From positions 1,240,001-1,304,000 of the forward strand of contig NZ_QJKB01000001.1 of NCBI RefSeq assembly GCF_003201815.1: DNA of 64,000 nt, written 5' to 3'. The DNA is from Undibacterium pigrum (GTDB taxonomy: Bacteria > Pseudomonadota > Gammaproteobacteria > Burkholderiales > Burkholderiaceae_D). Position 1 is the stretch's first letter. The number at the start of each line of letters is the position of its first letter. The translations under genes were made by a program, and so were the position numbers. Positions 1-8,373 of the stretch are shown one piece after another. Under the pieces are notes generated by a model. That model was not told the origin of the DNA, did no database searches, and was given only the letters and a program-made list of their open reading frames with translations.

Positions 1-993
1 CAGTACGGTCGTCGCGACAATATCTACAAAGCCCGTATCAAGATCTTGGTGAAAGCCATAGGTGCAGAAGATTTCGCGCGTCAGGTAGAAGAAGAGTGGC
101 AAGATATAAAAGACGGCCCAGCCACTTTGACTGAAGCAGAATTGAAACGCGTGGCCAGCTATTTCACAACGCCAGACTATGAAAGCCTGCCAGCGCAAGA
201 TGCCGCTTATGAGCAGCATCTGCAAGACAATAAGTCTTTCGCCAACTGGGTCAAGCGCAATGTCAAACCACATAAAGTGGCTGGATATTCAGCTGTGGTA
301 CTTTCGCTGAAAAAACCTGGTGTACCGCCTGGCGATGCCAGTTCTGAGCAGCTGGATTTTATTGCCAATCTGGCTGATCAATACAGCTTTGGCGAACTGC
401 GTGTCACACATGAGCAAAACCTGGTGCTGGCGGACGTTAAAGTCGCTGACTTGTTCAACGTATGGCAAGAAGCCAAGGCGCATGGCCTGGCAACACCAAA
501 TATCGGTTTGCTGACCGACATGATCTGCTGCCCAGGTGGTGACTTCTGCGCGCTGGCGAATGCCAAATCCATCCCCATCGCGCTGGATATCACGGACCGC
601 TTCAACGACCTTGATTACCTGCATGATATTGGCGACATAGAATTGAATATGTCTGGCTGTATCAACGCCTGCGGCCATCACCATGTCGGCAATATCGGCA
701 TTTTGGGTGTGGATAAAGACGGTAGCGAGTTTTACCAGGTGTCCATTGGTGGAGCTCAGGGTAATAGCTCAGCCATAGGCAAGATCATAGGCCCGTCTTT
801 CGCTGCTGGACAAATGCCTGAAGTAATAGACCGCATCATTCAGGTATATGTGCGCGACCGTCTCGAAAACGAACGTTTCATCGATACAGCGCAACGCCTG
901 GGTATCGCGCCATTCAAGGAATTTGTGTATGCAACGCCGATACGTACCAATGAGCATCATGGCGAAGACGCCGGTACTGCTGTCAGCTACTGA
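1..993 (+). CDS. cysI: Nitrite/sulfite reductase, hemoprotein subunit (C-terminal part, cut by window start)
   Basis: The frame is open from base 1, so this is the C-terminal 330 residues of a longer gene. The protein is the siroheme/[4Fe-4S] enzyme that reduces sulfite to sulfide in the cytoplasm (nitrite reductase is the close relative). The cluster-binding signature is complete: Cys codons at 529 and 547 (C-X5-C) and at 658 and 670 (C-X3-C), the second set in the context MSGCINACGHHH. The sulfate-assimilation genes that follow decide for sulfite over nitrite reduction. The first ATG-like codon in view (GTG at 46) is internal and not a start. It leads a tightly packed operon with DUF934, cysH, cysD, cysN and cobA, the last supplying siroheme precursor for this enzyme. 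Confidence 0.93.
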   Translation, partial: QYGRRDNIYKARIKILVKAIGAEDFARQVEEEWQDIKDGPATLTEAELKRVASYFTTPDYESLPAQDAAYEQHLQDNKSFANWVKRNVKPHKVAGYSAVVLSLKKPGVPPGDASSEQLDFIANLADQYSFGELRVTHEQNLVLADVKVADLFNVWQEAKAHGLATPNIGLLTDMICCPGGDFCALANAKSIPIALDITDRFNDLDYLHDIGDIELNMSGCINACGHHHVGNIGILGVDKDGSEFYQVSIGGAQGNSSAIGKIIGPSFAAGQMPEVIDRIIQVYVRDRLENERFIDTAQRLGIAPFKEFVYATPIRTNEHHGEDAGTAVSY

Positions 994-1010
994 AATTAAG
1001 AAAGTGCATC

Positions 1011-1532
1011 ATGCGAGAAATTATTAAAGATAAAGCCATCGTCAGCGACGACTGGACAGTGCTGCGTCTGACCGAGAATGAAACACCGGATGCCGTCAGC
1101 GTACCCGCAGGCAAAGTCATCATCCCTCTGAAGGTATGGTTGCTGCAACGCGAAAGCCTGTTGAACCGTACGGATATCGCCGTCTGGTTCAGCAGTGATG
1201 AACAGGCGAAAGAATTAAAAGAAGATATCAGTCGCTTTAGTTTGCTGGCAGTGGACTTTCCTAAATTTGCTGATGGCCGCGGTTACTCCATCGCCTATAA
1301 CCTGCGCTCACGTTTCAACTTTACTGGTGAATTGCGCGCTATCGGCGATGTCTTGCGCGACCAGTTGTTTTACATGCAGCGCGTCGGCTTCAATGCCTTT
1401 GCCACTCGTGAAGACAAGAATATCCACGATGCAATCAAGGGTCTGACTGATTTTTCTGAAAAATACCAGACCTCCTGGGATGAAAAAAATCCCCTGTTCC
1501 GCCGTGCGGAGCGCACTGGAGCAGAGGCATGA
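1011..1532 (+). CDS. DUF934 family protein (sulfur-assimilation operon accessory)
   Basis: A 173-residue cytoplasmic protein with no signal peptide or membrane segment. It matches the DUF934 family (COG3749), almost always found between a sulfite reductase gene and cysH in proteobacteria. No biochemical function is established; a role in sulfite reduction, perhaps as an electron-transfer or assembly partner of CysI, is inferred from context only. The conserved core lies at about residues 80-140 (around FPKFADGRGYSIA and LRAIGDVLRDQL). An AAGAAAG ribosome-binding site precedes the ATG, and its TGA overlaps the cysH ATG (ATGA at 1529-1532), so the two are translationally coupled. Confidence 0.88.
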   Translation: MREIIKDKAIVSDDWTVLRLTENETPDAVSVPAGKVIIPLKVWLLQRESLLNRTDIAVWFSSDEQAKELKEDISRFSLLAVDFPKFADGRGYSIAYNLRSRFNFTGELRAIGDVLRDQLFYMQRVGFNAFATREDKNIHDAIKGLTDFSEKYQTSWDEKNPLFRRAERTGAEA

Positions 1533-2242
1533 GTGATTTTCAGGAGCGCCTTGCAGCAACACAGGCTATATTGGAGAGAATCGCTGATGATTTTGAACCA
1601 GCCGTATTTGCTTCCAGTCTGGCGGCAGAAGATATGGTATTGACTGACCTGATCTTGCGCAAGAAATTGAATATCACGATCTTCTCGCTGGAAACCGGAC
1701 GCCTGCATGCAGAAACCCTGGGCATGCTCGATAAAGTCAAAGAGACCTATGGCACAGAAATCAAGTTGTTCAAGCCTGATGCAACCGCAGTAGAAAATTA
1801 TGTCAGCCAGCATGGCAAAAATGCGTTTTACGACAGCGTGGAAATGCGCAAGGAATGCTGCCGCATACGCAAGGTAGAGCCGCTGAAACGTGCCCTGGCA
1901 GGCAACAAGGCCTGGGTCACAGGCCAGCGCCGTGCGCAGTCTGCAACACGTACTGAACTGGCGATACAGGAAGATGATGCAACACATGGCCTGCAAAAGT
2001 TTAATCCTTTGGCAGATTGGTCAGAAGATGATGTCTGGCACTATCTCAGAAGCAACAATGTGCCTTACAATCCTTTGCACGACAAAGGTTATCCATCGAT
2101 AGGCTGTGAACCCTGCACCCGCGCGATACAGCCAGGTGAAGATGTCAGGGCTGGGCGATGGTGGTGGGAAAATCCCGATTCCAAGGAATGTGGCCTGCAT
2201 GTAGTGGATGGCAAGCTGATCCGAATTAAACAAGCTGTCTGA
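1529..2242 (+). CDS. cysH: Adenylyl-sulfate (APS) reductase, CysH family
   Basis: A 237-residue enzyme that reduces activated sulfate to sulfite with thioredoxin. The cysteine pattern marks the APS-reducing, [4Fe-4S]-containing type: paired Cys110-Cys111 (KECCRIRK) and Cys193/Cys196 (GCEPC) would bind the cluster, and the C-terminal catalytic Cys221 is in KECGLH. Classical PAPS reductases of the E. coli type lack the two cysteine pairs. This agrees with the absence of an APS kinase gene (cysC) in the operon. The ATG overlaps the stop of the DUF934 gene, and cysD follows after 12 bases. Confidence 0.93.
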   Translation: MSDFQERLAATQAILERIADDFEPAVFASSLAAEDMVLTDLILRKKLNITIFSLETGRLHAETLGMLDKVKETYGTEIKLFKPDATAVENYVSQHGKNAFYDSVEMRKECCRIRKVEPLKRALAGNKAWVTGQRRAQSATRTELAIQEDDATHGLQKFNPLADWSEDDVWHYLRSNNVPYNPLHDKGYPSIGCEPCTRAIQPGEDVRAGRWWWENPDSKECGLHVVDGKLIRIKQAV

Positions 2243-2254
2243 AGAAGAAAAATC

Positions 2255-3190
2255 ATGAATACTGTCGTGGAAAACCATTTTATTGATGCTGCGAGCAATC
2301 GCCACCTGGATTGGCTGGAATCCGAAGCCATCCATATCATGCGCGAAGTCGCGGCTGAATGCAGCAACCCTGCCCTGCTGTTTTCTGGCGGCAAAGACTC
2401 CATCGTCTTGCTGCGCCTGGCAGAAAAGGCTTTCCGCCCGGGTAAATTTCCTTTCCCGCTGGTGCATATCGATACTGGTCATAACTTCCCTGAAGTCATC
2501 GCCTTCCGTGACAAGCGAGTGGCCCAACTGGGTGAGCGCCTGATCGTCGGTTCGGTAGAAGAATCGATACGCCGTGGCACAGTACGCCTGCGCAACCCGA
2601 CAACCGACTCACGTAATGCTGCACAAGCCGTCACCTTGCTGGAAACCATTGCCGAGCATAAGTTTGATGCCTGCATAGGCGGCGCCCGTCGCGACGAAGA
2701 AAAAGCGCGTGCCAAGGAAAGGATATTTTCTTTCCGTGACGAATTTGGTCAATGGAACCCAAAAGCACAACGCCCAGAATTGTGGGACCTGTATAACACC
2801 CGCGTGCACGCCGGTGAAAACATGCGCGTCTTCCCTATCTCGAACTGGACCGAGCTTGACGTATGGCAATACATCGCCCGTGAAAAACTGGAATTGCCAC
2901 AGATTTATTTTGCCCATGAACGCCAGGTCATACCACGCAATGGCTTGCTGGTCCCGCTGACGGATCTGACACCTCCACGCGATGGTGAAACGGTAGAAAC
3001 GCAAATAGTGCGCTTCCGTACTGTTGGCGATATCTCCTGCACCTGCCCGGTGTCTTCAGATGCTACTACAGTAGAAGCCATCATCGCTGAAACCGCAATT
3101 ACCCAAATTACAGAACGTGGCGCCACACGCATGGATGACCAGACATCAGAAGCATCGATGGAAAAACGTAAAAAAGAAGGATATTTCTAA
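2255..3190 (+). CDS. cysD: Sulfate adenylyltransferase small subunit
   Basis: A 311-residue PP-loop ATP pyrophosphatase, the catalytic subunit of the CysDN ATP sulfurylase that makes adenylyl sulfate from ATP and sulfate. The PP-motif SGGKDSIVLL is at about residues 46-55. Length is normal for the family (about 300). A GAAGAAG ribosome-binding site precedes the ATG. Its TAA shares one base with the ATG of cysN (TAATG), the usual coupling for two subunits made in equal amounts. Confidence 0.96.
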   Translation: MNTVVENHFIDAASNRHLDWLESEAIHIMREVAAECSNPALLFSGGKDSIVLLRLAEKAFRPGKFPFPLVHIDTGHNFPEVIAFRDKRVAQLGERLIVGSVEESIRRGTVRLRNPTTDSRNAAQAVTLLETIAEHKFDACIGGARRDEEKARAKERIFSFRDEFGQWNPKAQRPELWDLYNTRVHAGENMRVFPISNWTELDVWQYIAREKLELPQIYFAHERQVIPRNGLLVPLTDLTPPRDGETVETQIVRFRTVGDISCTCPVSSDATTVEAIIAETAITQITERGATRMDDQTSEASMEKRKKEGYF

Positions 3191-4506
3191 TGAACGCCGT
3201 AGAACAATTGACTGCCGCCGTTGGTAGAGAACGTGGCCTGTTGCGCTTCATCACGGCGGGTTCTGTCGATGATGGTAAGAGCACTTTGATTGGTCGCCTG
3301 CTGTTTGACAGCAAGGGCATTTTTGCTGACCAGCTTGATGCCATCTCACGCGCCAAGCACAAGCGCACCGTTGGCGACACCATAGACTTGTCCCTGCTGA
3401 CTGATGGCCTGGAAGCAGAACGCGAACAAGGCATCACCATCGACGTGGCCTATCGCTACTTCGCTACACCAAAACGCAAATTCATCATTGCCGATACACC
3501 TGGCCATGAACAGTACACACGCAATATGGTGACTGGTGCATCGACTGCCGATGCAGTGATCATTTTGATCGACGTCTCAAAGGTTAAATTGAATGACGAC
3601 GGCAGTGTCGATTTGCTGACACAAACCAAACGCCATTCCACCATTGCTCACCTGCTGCAGATTGAACACGTCATCGTTGCTGTCAACAAGATGGATCTGG
3701 TGAACTATGACCAGACTGTGTATGAGCGCATCATTGGTGCTTACCAGGCATTTGCCGATCAACTGGGCCTGAAAGACATACGCCCTATCCCGCTGTCTGC
3801 CCTGGCGGGTGACAATGTGGTCACAGCCAGTGACAAGCTGGCCTGGTATAAAGGCCCGACGCTGATAGAGTTACTGGAATCATTAAACGTCTATGATGCC
3901 TGCCATGACGAGCCTTTCCGTTTCCCGGTACAGCTGGTAGCGCGCCACAATGGTCATGAAGCGAATGACTTCCGTGGTTATATGGGCCGTATCGAAGCAG
4001 GCAAGATCAGCAAGGGTGATAAACTGCTGGTGCAACCTGGTGGTCAGACAGCGACAGTCAAAGATATTTTGACGCTGGATACTTCGCTTGACACCGCCGT
4101 TGTTGGGCAATCAGTGACGATCTTGCTGGACGAATATGTAGATATTTCACGCGGCGACATGCTGGTGGGTGCAGACCGTCCTGCGACCCTGTTGAAAACC
4201 GTCAAGGCTGATTTGTGCTGGTTGTCGGAAGATGCGCTGGATATCCGTCGCAAATACTGGCTCAAGCACACTACCAGACAAGTCGCTGCCAGGGTCACAG
4301 GCATAGATACTTTGCTTGACATCAATACTCAAGAGCGTCGTCCCGCCGACATCCTGAAACTGAATGACATCGCCACAGTGACGCTGAATGTGGCTCAGGC
4401 GCTGGCAGTCGATGATTATCAAGACTTGCGCTCTACCGGTGCCTTCATCCTCATTGATGAAGTCACGCACCAGACCGTAGCTGCTGGCATGATACATCTG
4501 GCCTGA
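3190..4506 (+). CDS. cysN: Sulfate adenylyltransferase large subunit (GTPase)
   Basis: A 438-residue elongation-factor-like GTPase that drives sulfate adenylation by CysD. G-domain motifs are clear: G1 GSVDDGKST near residue 28, the G2 region EQGITIDVAYR, G3 DTPGHEQ and G4 NKMD. EF-Tu-like beta-barrel domains fill the C-terminal half. The protein ends shortly after these domains, so there is no fused CysC APS kinase. This agrees with the APS-reductase type of the cysH product upstream. Confidence 0.96.
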   Translation: MNAVEQLTAAVGRERGLLRFITAGSVDDGKSTLIGRLLFDSKGIFADQLDAISRAKHKRTVGDTIDLSLLTDGLEAEREQGITIDVAYRYFATPKRKFIIADTPGHEQYTRNMVTGASTADAVIILIDVSKVKLNDDGSVDLLTQTKRHSTIAHLLQIEHVIVAVNKMDLVNYDQTVYERIIGAYQAFADQLGLKDIRPIPLSALAGDNVVTASDKLAWYKGPTLIELLESLNVYDACHDEPFRFPVQLVARHNGHEANDFRGYMGRIEAGKISKGDKLLVQPGGQTATVKDILTLDTSLDTAVVGQSVTILLDEYVDISRGDMLVGADRPATLLKTVKADLCWLSEDALDIRRKYWLKHTTRQVAARVTGIDTLLDINTQERRPADILKLNDIATVTLNVAQALAVDDYQDLRSTGAFILIDEVTHQTVAAGMIHLA

Positions 4507-4509
4507 GTT

Positions 4510-5232
4510 ATGTCGCAAACTCAGGGCAAGGTTTATCTGATAGGAGCGGGCCCAGGTGCTGCCGACCTGATTACGGTACGTGGTGCCCGTTTACTGGCGC
4601 AGGCAGACGTGGTCTTGTATGACGCACTGGTCACGGCCGAGATGCTGGACCTGTGTCCGCAAGCAGTCAAAATCTCGGTAGGCAAACGCAGTGGACAACG
4701 CTCTGCAGCGCAGGAGCATATCAATCAGCAGATGCTGGAATGTGCAGCACAATATACATTGGTGGTTCGCCTCAAGGGAGGTGACCCCATGCTGTTTGGC
4801 CGTGCTGACGAAGAACTGACCGCATTGGAAACCGCCGGCATTGCATACGAAATCGTCCCTGGCATCACTACGGCACTGGCAGCGGCTGCCAGTGTGAGAC
4901 AACCCCTGACCAAGCGCGGGGTAGCGCGCAGTGTCGCCTTGTTCACATCCAGCACGGCTCCCGGTGAAACTACCGACACCCGCATCCCTGAATGCGACAC
5001 CCTGGTGCAGTATATGGGGGGCAAGGAAGCCACATTGACGGCGCAACGCATGCTAGCCGCTAACTTCCCCGGCAATCTGCCTGTGGTCATCATAGAAAAT
5101 TGCAGCCGCCCCAACGAATGCAGCCAGGCATTGAGTCTGGATGAATTATCCAAAGGTTTGCCACTCAGTACAGGGCCAGTACTGGTCATGATGGGTGAGG
5201 CTATGCGTGCACGCGCTAGCAAATCATCCTGA
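4510..5232 (+). CDS. cobA: Uroporphyrinogen-III C-methyltransferase
   Basis: A 240-residue SAM-dependent methyltransferase that converts uroporphyrinogen III to precorrin-2, the first step toward siroheme. The SUMT signature VYLIGAGPGAADLITVRG is at the N-terminus (about residues 8-25), with the SAM-binding region RLKGGDPMLFGR near residue 90. It is the stand-alone enzyme, without the CysG oxidase/ferrochelatase domain. A CbiX-type chelatase lies nearby at 6869-7240. The gene starts three bases after the cysN stop with only a weak ribosome-binding site, so coupling to cysN is likely. Its job here is to supply siroheme to the sulfite reductase. Confidence 0.94.
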   Translation: MSQTQGKVYLIGAGPGAADLITVRGARLLAQADVVLYDALVTAEMLDLCPQAVKISVGKRSGQRSAAQEHINQQMLECAAQYTLVVRLKGGDPMLFGRADEELTALETAGIAYEIVPGITTALAAAASVRQPLTKRGVARSVALFTSSTAPGETTDTRIPECDTLVQYMGGKEATLTAQRMLAANFPGNLPVVIIENCSRPNECSQALSLDELSKGLPLSTGPVLVMMGEAMRARASKSS

Positions 5233-5250
5233 AAAAATTCGATTAAGGCA

Positions 5251-6048
5251 CTATGGCGGCAACCTGACGCCCAGTCTGCGTGCCATTAATTGCAAGACTC
5301 CGCCATCCCTTAATTGTTCATACAACTCGTCATAACGTAAACGTAGCTGTTCACAGGCAATACTCTTGCAGTAAGCCAGGTAACCATCCTGCATGTCCAT
5401 GAAGGGTTCTATCATCTGCATCTCATCGCTGATACCCATGGTTTTCATGGTTGCTTCTGTATTGCGCATATTGGTTGCCAGGAAATCTACCCGCTTTGCC
5501 ATCAGCATATTCAATCCGTTGGTCAGGGTATTTGCAATCACTGGTTTGATGCCAGACCGCAGGCTCTCAAATTGTTGCCCGTATACCCAGCCATTAATCA
5601 CTCCCAGGCGCTGGCCTGGCAAACTGGCATAATTACCATCCCAGCTTACATCCGAACCCTTGCGTATATACAAGGCCATAACGTCGCGATAGAAAGCTCG
5701 CTTGGCAAAACCGTACTTGGCTTCTCTTTCCACTGTCTTGTAAGGGCCTATGAGTATTTGCGCCTGCTCGTGCTCCACCATCCATTGTGCCCTGGCCCAC
5801 GGATAGATTTCGAACTTAACCTCATCGCCATTTTGCCTGGCCAACATACGAATGATGTCAGCTCCAAGGCCAGTGAACTCGCCATTGGGGCTGCGTTCGA
5901 ATACGTTGGCGAACTCAGTACCAACTGCCAATACCTGGCCAGCGTGCGCAGAACCAGCCAACAAAGCAAACAGTGCAAATGTTGCAAAAGTAAATGCGCA
6001 TTTTGTTTTTTGTCGAAACATAGTTTTTGTCTGGCGATTCAAAAACAC
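5251..6048 (-). CDS. Periplasmic amino-acid-type solute-binding protein (SBP_bac_3-like), orphan
   Basis: A 265-residue exported protein with a signal peptide (hydrophobic stretch FATFALFALLAGSAHA) and a type II periplasmic-binding fold, the SBP_bac_3 family of ABC amino-acid receptors. Recognisable parts are an early LGADIIRMLARQ helix, EIYPWARAQWMVE and a PYKTVERE segment. No transporter permease or ATPase gene is adjacent, so it may serve a distant transporter or act as a sensor-type binding protein; the ligand cannot be told. A second ATG at 6021 gives a more typical signal peptide, and neither start has a strong ribosome-binding site. It converges on cobA with an 18-base gap. Confidence 0.8.
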   Translation of the reverse strand: MFLNRQTKTMFRQKTKCAFTFATFALFALLAGSAHAGQVLAVGTEFANVFERSPNGEFTGLGADIIRMLARQNGDEVKFEIYPWARAQWMVEHEQAQILIGPYKTVEREAKYGFAKRAFYRDVMALYIRKGSDVSWDGNYASLPGQRLGVINGWVYGQQFESLRSGIKPVIANTLTNGLNMLMAKRVDFLATNMRNTEATMKTMGISDEMQMIEPFMDMQDGYLAYCKSIACEQLRLRYDELYEQLRDGGVLQLMARRLGVRLPP

Positions 6049-6186
6049 ATTAACATCGAAAAGGTTTGTTCACGTTTGCTCATGCTTGTTCACGTTTATT
6101 TAATTTGCTGATGGCTTATATCTCGTAATGGCAGGCCCAAAACAGCACGGCAAGCAATTACGAGCCAGCGCACATCATCGCAACGT

Positions 6187-6633
6187 TTAAAGCGCCTCTA
6201 CCATCGACAGCAATTTTTTCCTGGCATCTATAAATTTATCAGGACCGGCACCTGCCTGATAAGAAGTGCTGGCAAATCTCTTTGTCAACGTTGGATCAGT
6301 AATCCAGATATTGGCAAACCTCATATACATGGCCAAGTCCCAATGCCAGTTCGCAACATAAAAAACGACAGCCTCGCAATTTGCTACTTCTGATGAATTG
6401 GGTGTGGGATGCCATACGTTATTTTTTTGAACATAGCTTGCACTGATCACTTTTGTTTCTATACCACGTGCGCGAAAGCCCTCTTGCAGAACATCCACTA
6501 CCGTGTCACGCACAGCTTCATGTTTCGCAATACAAACACTTTTAGGAATAGCCCCTGAAAATTTTGTGAGTGTTTGCTGAGAAGCGCAGCCACTAAGGAC
6601 CGCGATAGAAAGTACCAAGCCTATTTTTTTCAT
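6187..6633 (-). CDS. Small lipoprotein, Sbal_3080-like
   Basis: A 148-residue putative lipoprotein. The N-terminus has a lysine pair, a hydrophobic stretch and the lipobox LSGC, so Cys16 should be lipidated. The residue after it is Ala, which predicts outer-membrane sorting by the +2 rule. The mature part resembles a family often named Sbal_3080 lipoprotein, of unknown role; this match is from memory of the family and is moderate. Asp/Trp-rich features (VANWHWDLAMYMRF) suggest a compact globular domain. It stands alone, with a weak ribosome-binding site and 235 bases without a recognisable gene behind it. Confidence 0.6.
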   Translation of the reverse strand: MKKIGLVLSIAVLSGCASQQTLTKFSGAIPKSVCIAKHEAVRDTVVDVLQEGFRARGIETKVISASYVQKNNVWHPTPNSSEVANCEAVVFYVANWHWDLAMYMRFANIWITDPTLTKRFASTSYQAGAGPDKFIDARKKLLSMVEAL

Positions 6634-6868
6634 TATGTTGTGATTAAGGAGACAAAGAGAATTATGGTCGAAGTTGTACGCAGTTCTGCATCCCGGTATT
6701 CAACAGAAGTTCCTGCAGTAACAAATGAATCCATAGCCATTAAAAACTACATCATCATTGTTCTGTGAATTACTCATATTTGCAAGGGCAATTAGTTCCC
6801 ATTGCGTGAATGGGATTTAGCTCCAGTTAGTCTGGGAAGTGCTTAAAACTTCAGAGCGAATCAGAACT

Positions 6869-7240
6869 TCACAAAGACTTCAGGCAATAATCACGCATCG
6901 CTTGCAAGACTGTTTCATCTTCACCCACTGCATTGACGATCCTGAATTGCAAGCCTGGATGATTTCCACGGATGGCTTCTATCAGTGAGGGCAAGTCCCG
7001 CAAGACATGTCCACCCTGCCCCAAAAACACGGGGACCAGGGTAATATTGTCGCAACCATTGGCAACCAGTTGTGCCGCCAGTTCTGGCAAGGACGGAGTC
7101 ATGAATTCAAGAAAAGCCAGCTCCACTGTAAGTTCAGGCGAACTGGCTTGCGTCATCGCCTGCAGACGCTGAAAAGGAGCTGCCCAGCGTGGGTCGCGGG
7201 CACCATGAGCGAACAGGATAAGTGCAGATTTATTCGCCAT
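6869..7240 (-). CDS. CbiX/SirB-type sirohydrochlorin chelatase
   Basis: A 123-residue short-form chelatase (CbiX-S/SirB family) that inserts Fe2+ or Co2+ into sirohydrochlorin. The two metal-binding histidines are visible: His12 in LFAHGARD and His78 in GQGGHVL. Glu45 in LAFLEFM is a further probable ligand. With cobA upstream it could complete siroheme synthesis for the sulfite reductase. The ATG overlaps the lptG stop by one base (TGATG), so it is coupled to the lptF-lptG operon, an unusual partnership. Confidence 0.88.
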   Translation of the reverse strand: MANKSALILFAHGARDPRWAAPFQRLQAMTQASSPELTVELAFLEFMTPSLPELAAQLVANGCDNITLVPVFLGQGGHVLRDLPSLIEAIRGNHPGLQFRIVNAVGEDETVLQAMRDYCLKSL

Positions 7241-8373
7241 CAGTTTCTTTCCACATATCTCAGACCAAGCGCAGCAATGATCAGGAACAGGATACTTGGC
7301 ACCAATGCCGTCACCAGCGCTGGCCAGGTATTGAGCAAACCCACATGCGAAAACAAGGCATTAATAAGATAGAACACCATACCTATCATGATGCCACTGA
7401 AAATCTTCAAACTGACACCACCGCTACGCACATGCAGATAAGCAAAAGGCAAGGCCAGGGCCATCATCACTAACACTGCAAACGGGTAAGTAATTTTTTT
7501 CCAGAAAGCGATTTCATAGCGTTCGCCGTCCTGCTTATTGTCAGCAAGATGTTTGGTAAATGCAGCCAGATCAGTCGCCGACATACGGTCAGGGTCTGCG
7601 AACAGAACGGACAGAATATCTGGCGTCACTTCTGACACCACGTCACGACTTGCCAGTTTCTGGCTTTTAACCGCAGCAATATCTTCACTGGTTAATGTCT
7701 TGGGAAAAGATGTTTCTATAACATCAGACAGACGCCAGGTATTCTTGCCCATGTACTCGGCGTTTTCCGCTGTCATTTCACGTGACAGATGAAAGTTCTT
7801 ATCAAATTCAAATATCTTGACGCCTTTAAGATGGCGATTTGGCAAAATTTCTTTGACATTCAAAAACCGGGAGCCTATGACTTCACCGGTCAAGCCATTT
7901 TCACGCACCAGATCCTTGGTCCACAAACCAGTACGAAATTCTTGCGCCAATGACTCACCGATAGCATTGAGTTTAATTTTCTCTGCCAGTTTGCTGGAAA
8001 CTGGAGAAATAACTTCTCCAAACAGAAAAGTCATCACCACGAATACCATGCCTATCTTTAATAAAATCGTACCTGCCATCATGGTAGACATGCTGGAAGC
8101 GCGCATGATGGTGAATTCAGAATTGGAAGCGAATTGCGCCAATACATAAATTGTCCCTATCAGGACCGCAATAGGCATGAACTCATAGATGTAACCAGGC
8201 CAACCCAGAAAAACATAGAGCACGGCATGCTTGAGCTGATACCCACCTTTATTGACGGAAGATTGCAACTCGTTGACCAAATCAAAGAACGAAAACAGGG
8301 CAAGCAGAGCCAGCATGACGAACAGGACGGCGCGCAAGATTTCAACGCCAAAATATCTTTGTAAAATTTTCAT
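7240..8373 (-). CDS. lptG: LPS export ABC transporter permease LptG
   Basis: A 377-residue inner-membrane permease of the YjgP/YjgQ family that, with LptF and LptB, extracts lipopolysaccharide from the inner membrane toward the Lpt bridge. It has N-terminal transmembrane helices, a large periplasmic beta-jellyroll domain (about residues 110-270) and C-terminal helices. I place the start at the ATG at 8373 (MKILQRYF, the typical LptG start) rather than three codons earlier: AAGGAAAA lies upstream and the ATG overlaps the lptF stop (ATGA). Confidence 0.94.
   Translation of the reverse strand: MKILQRYFGVEILRAVLFVMLALLALFSFFDLVNELQSSVNKGGYQLKHAVLYVFLGWPGYIYEFMPIAVLIGTIYVLAQFASNSEFTIMRASSMSTMMAGTILLKIGMVFVVMTFLFGEVISPVSSKLAEKIKLNAIGESLAQEFRTGLWTKDLVRENGLTGEVIGSRFLNVKEILPNRHLKGVKIFEFDKNFHLSREMTAENAEYMGKNTWRLSDVIETSFPKTLTSEDIAAVKSQKLASRDVVSEVTPDILSVLFADPDRMSATDLAAFTKHLADNKQDGERYEIAFWKKITYPFAVLVMMALALPFAYLHVRSGGVSLKIFSGIMIGMVFYLINALFSHVGLLNTWPALVTALVPSILFLIIAALGLRYVERN

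Noticed and set aside
6797-6813. Small hairpin CCCATT...AATGGG after the lipoprotein gene region
   Set aside because: Six-bp stem without a T run; too weak to call a terminator.
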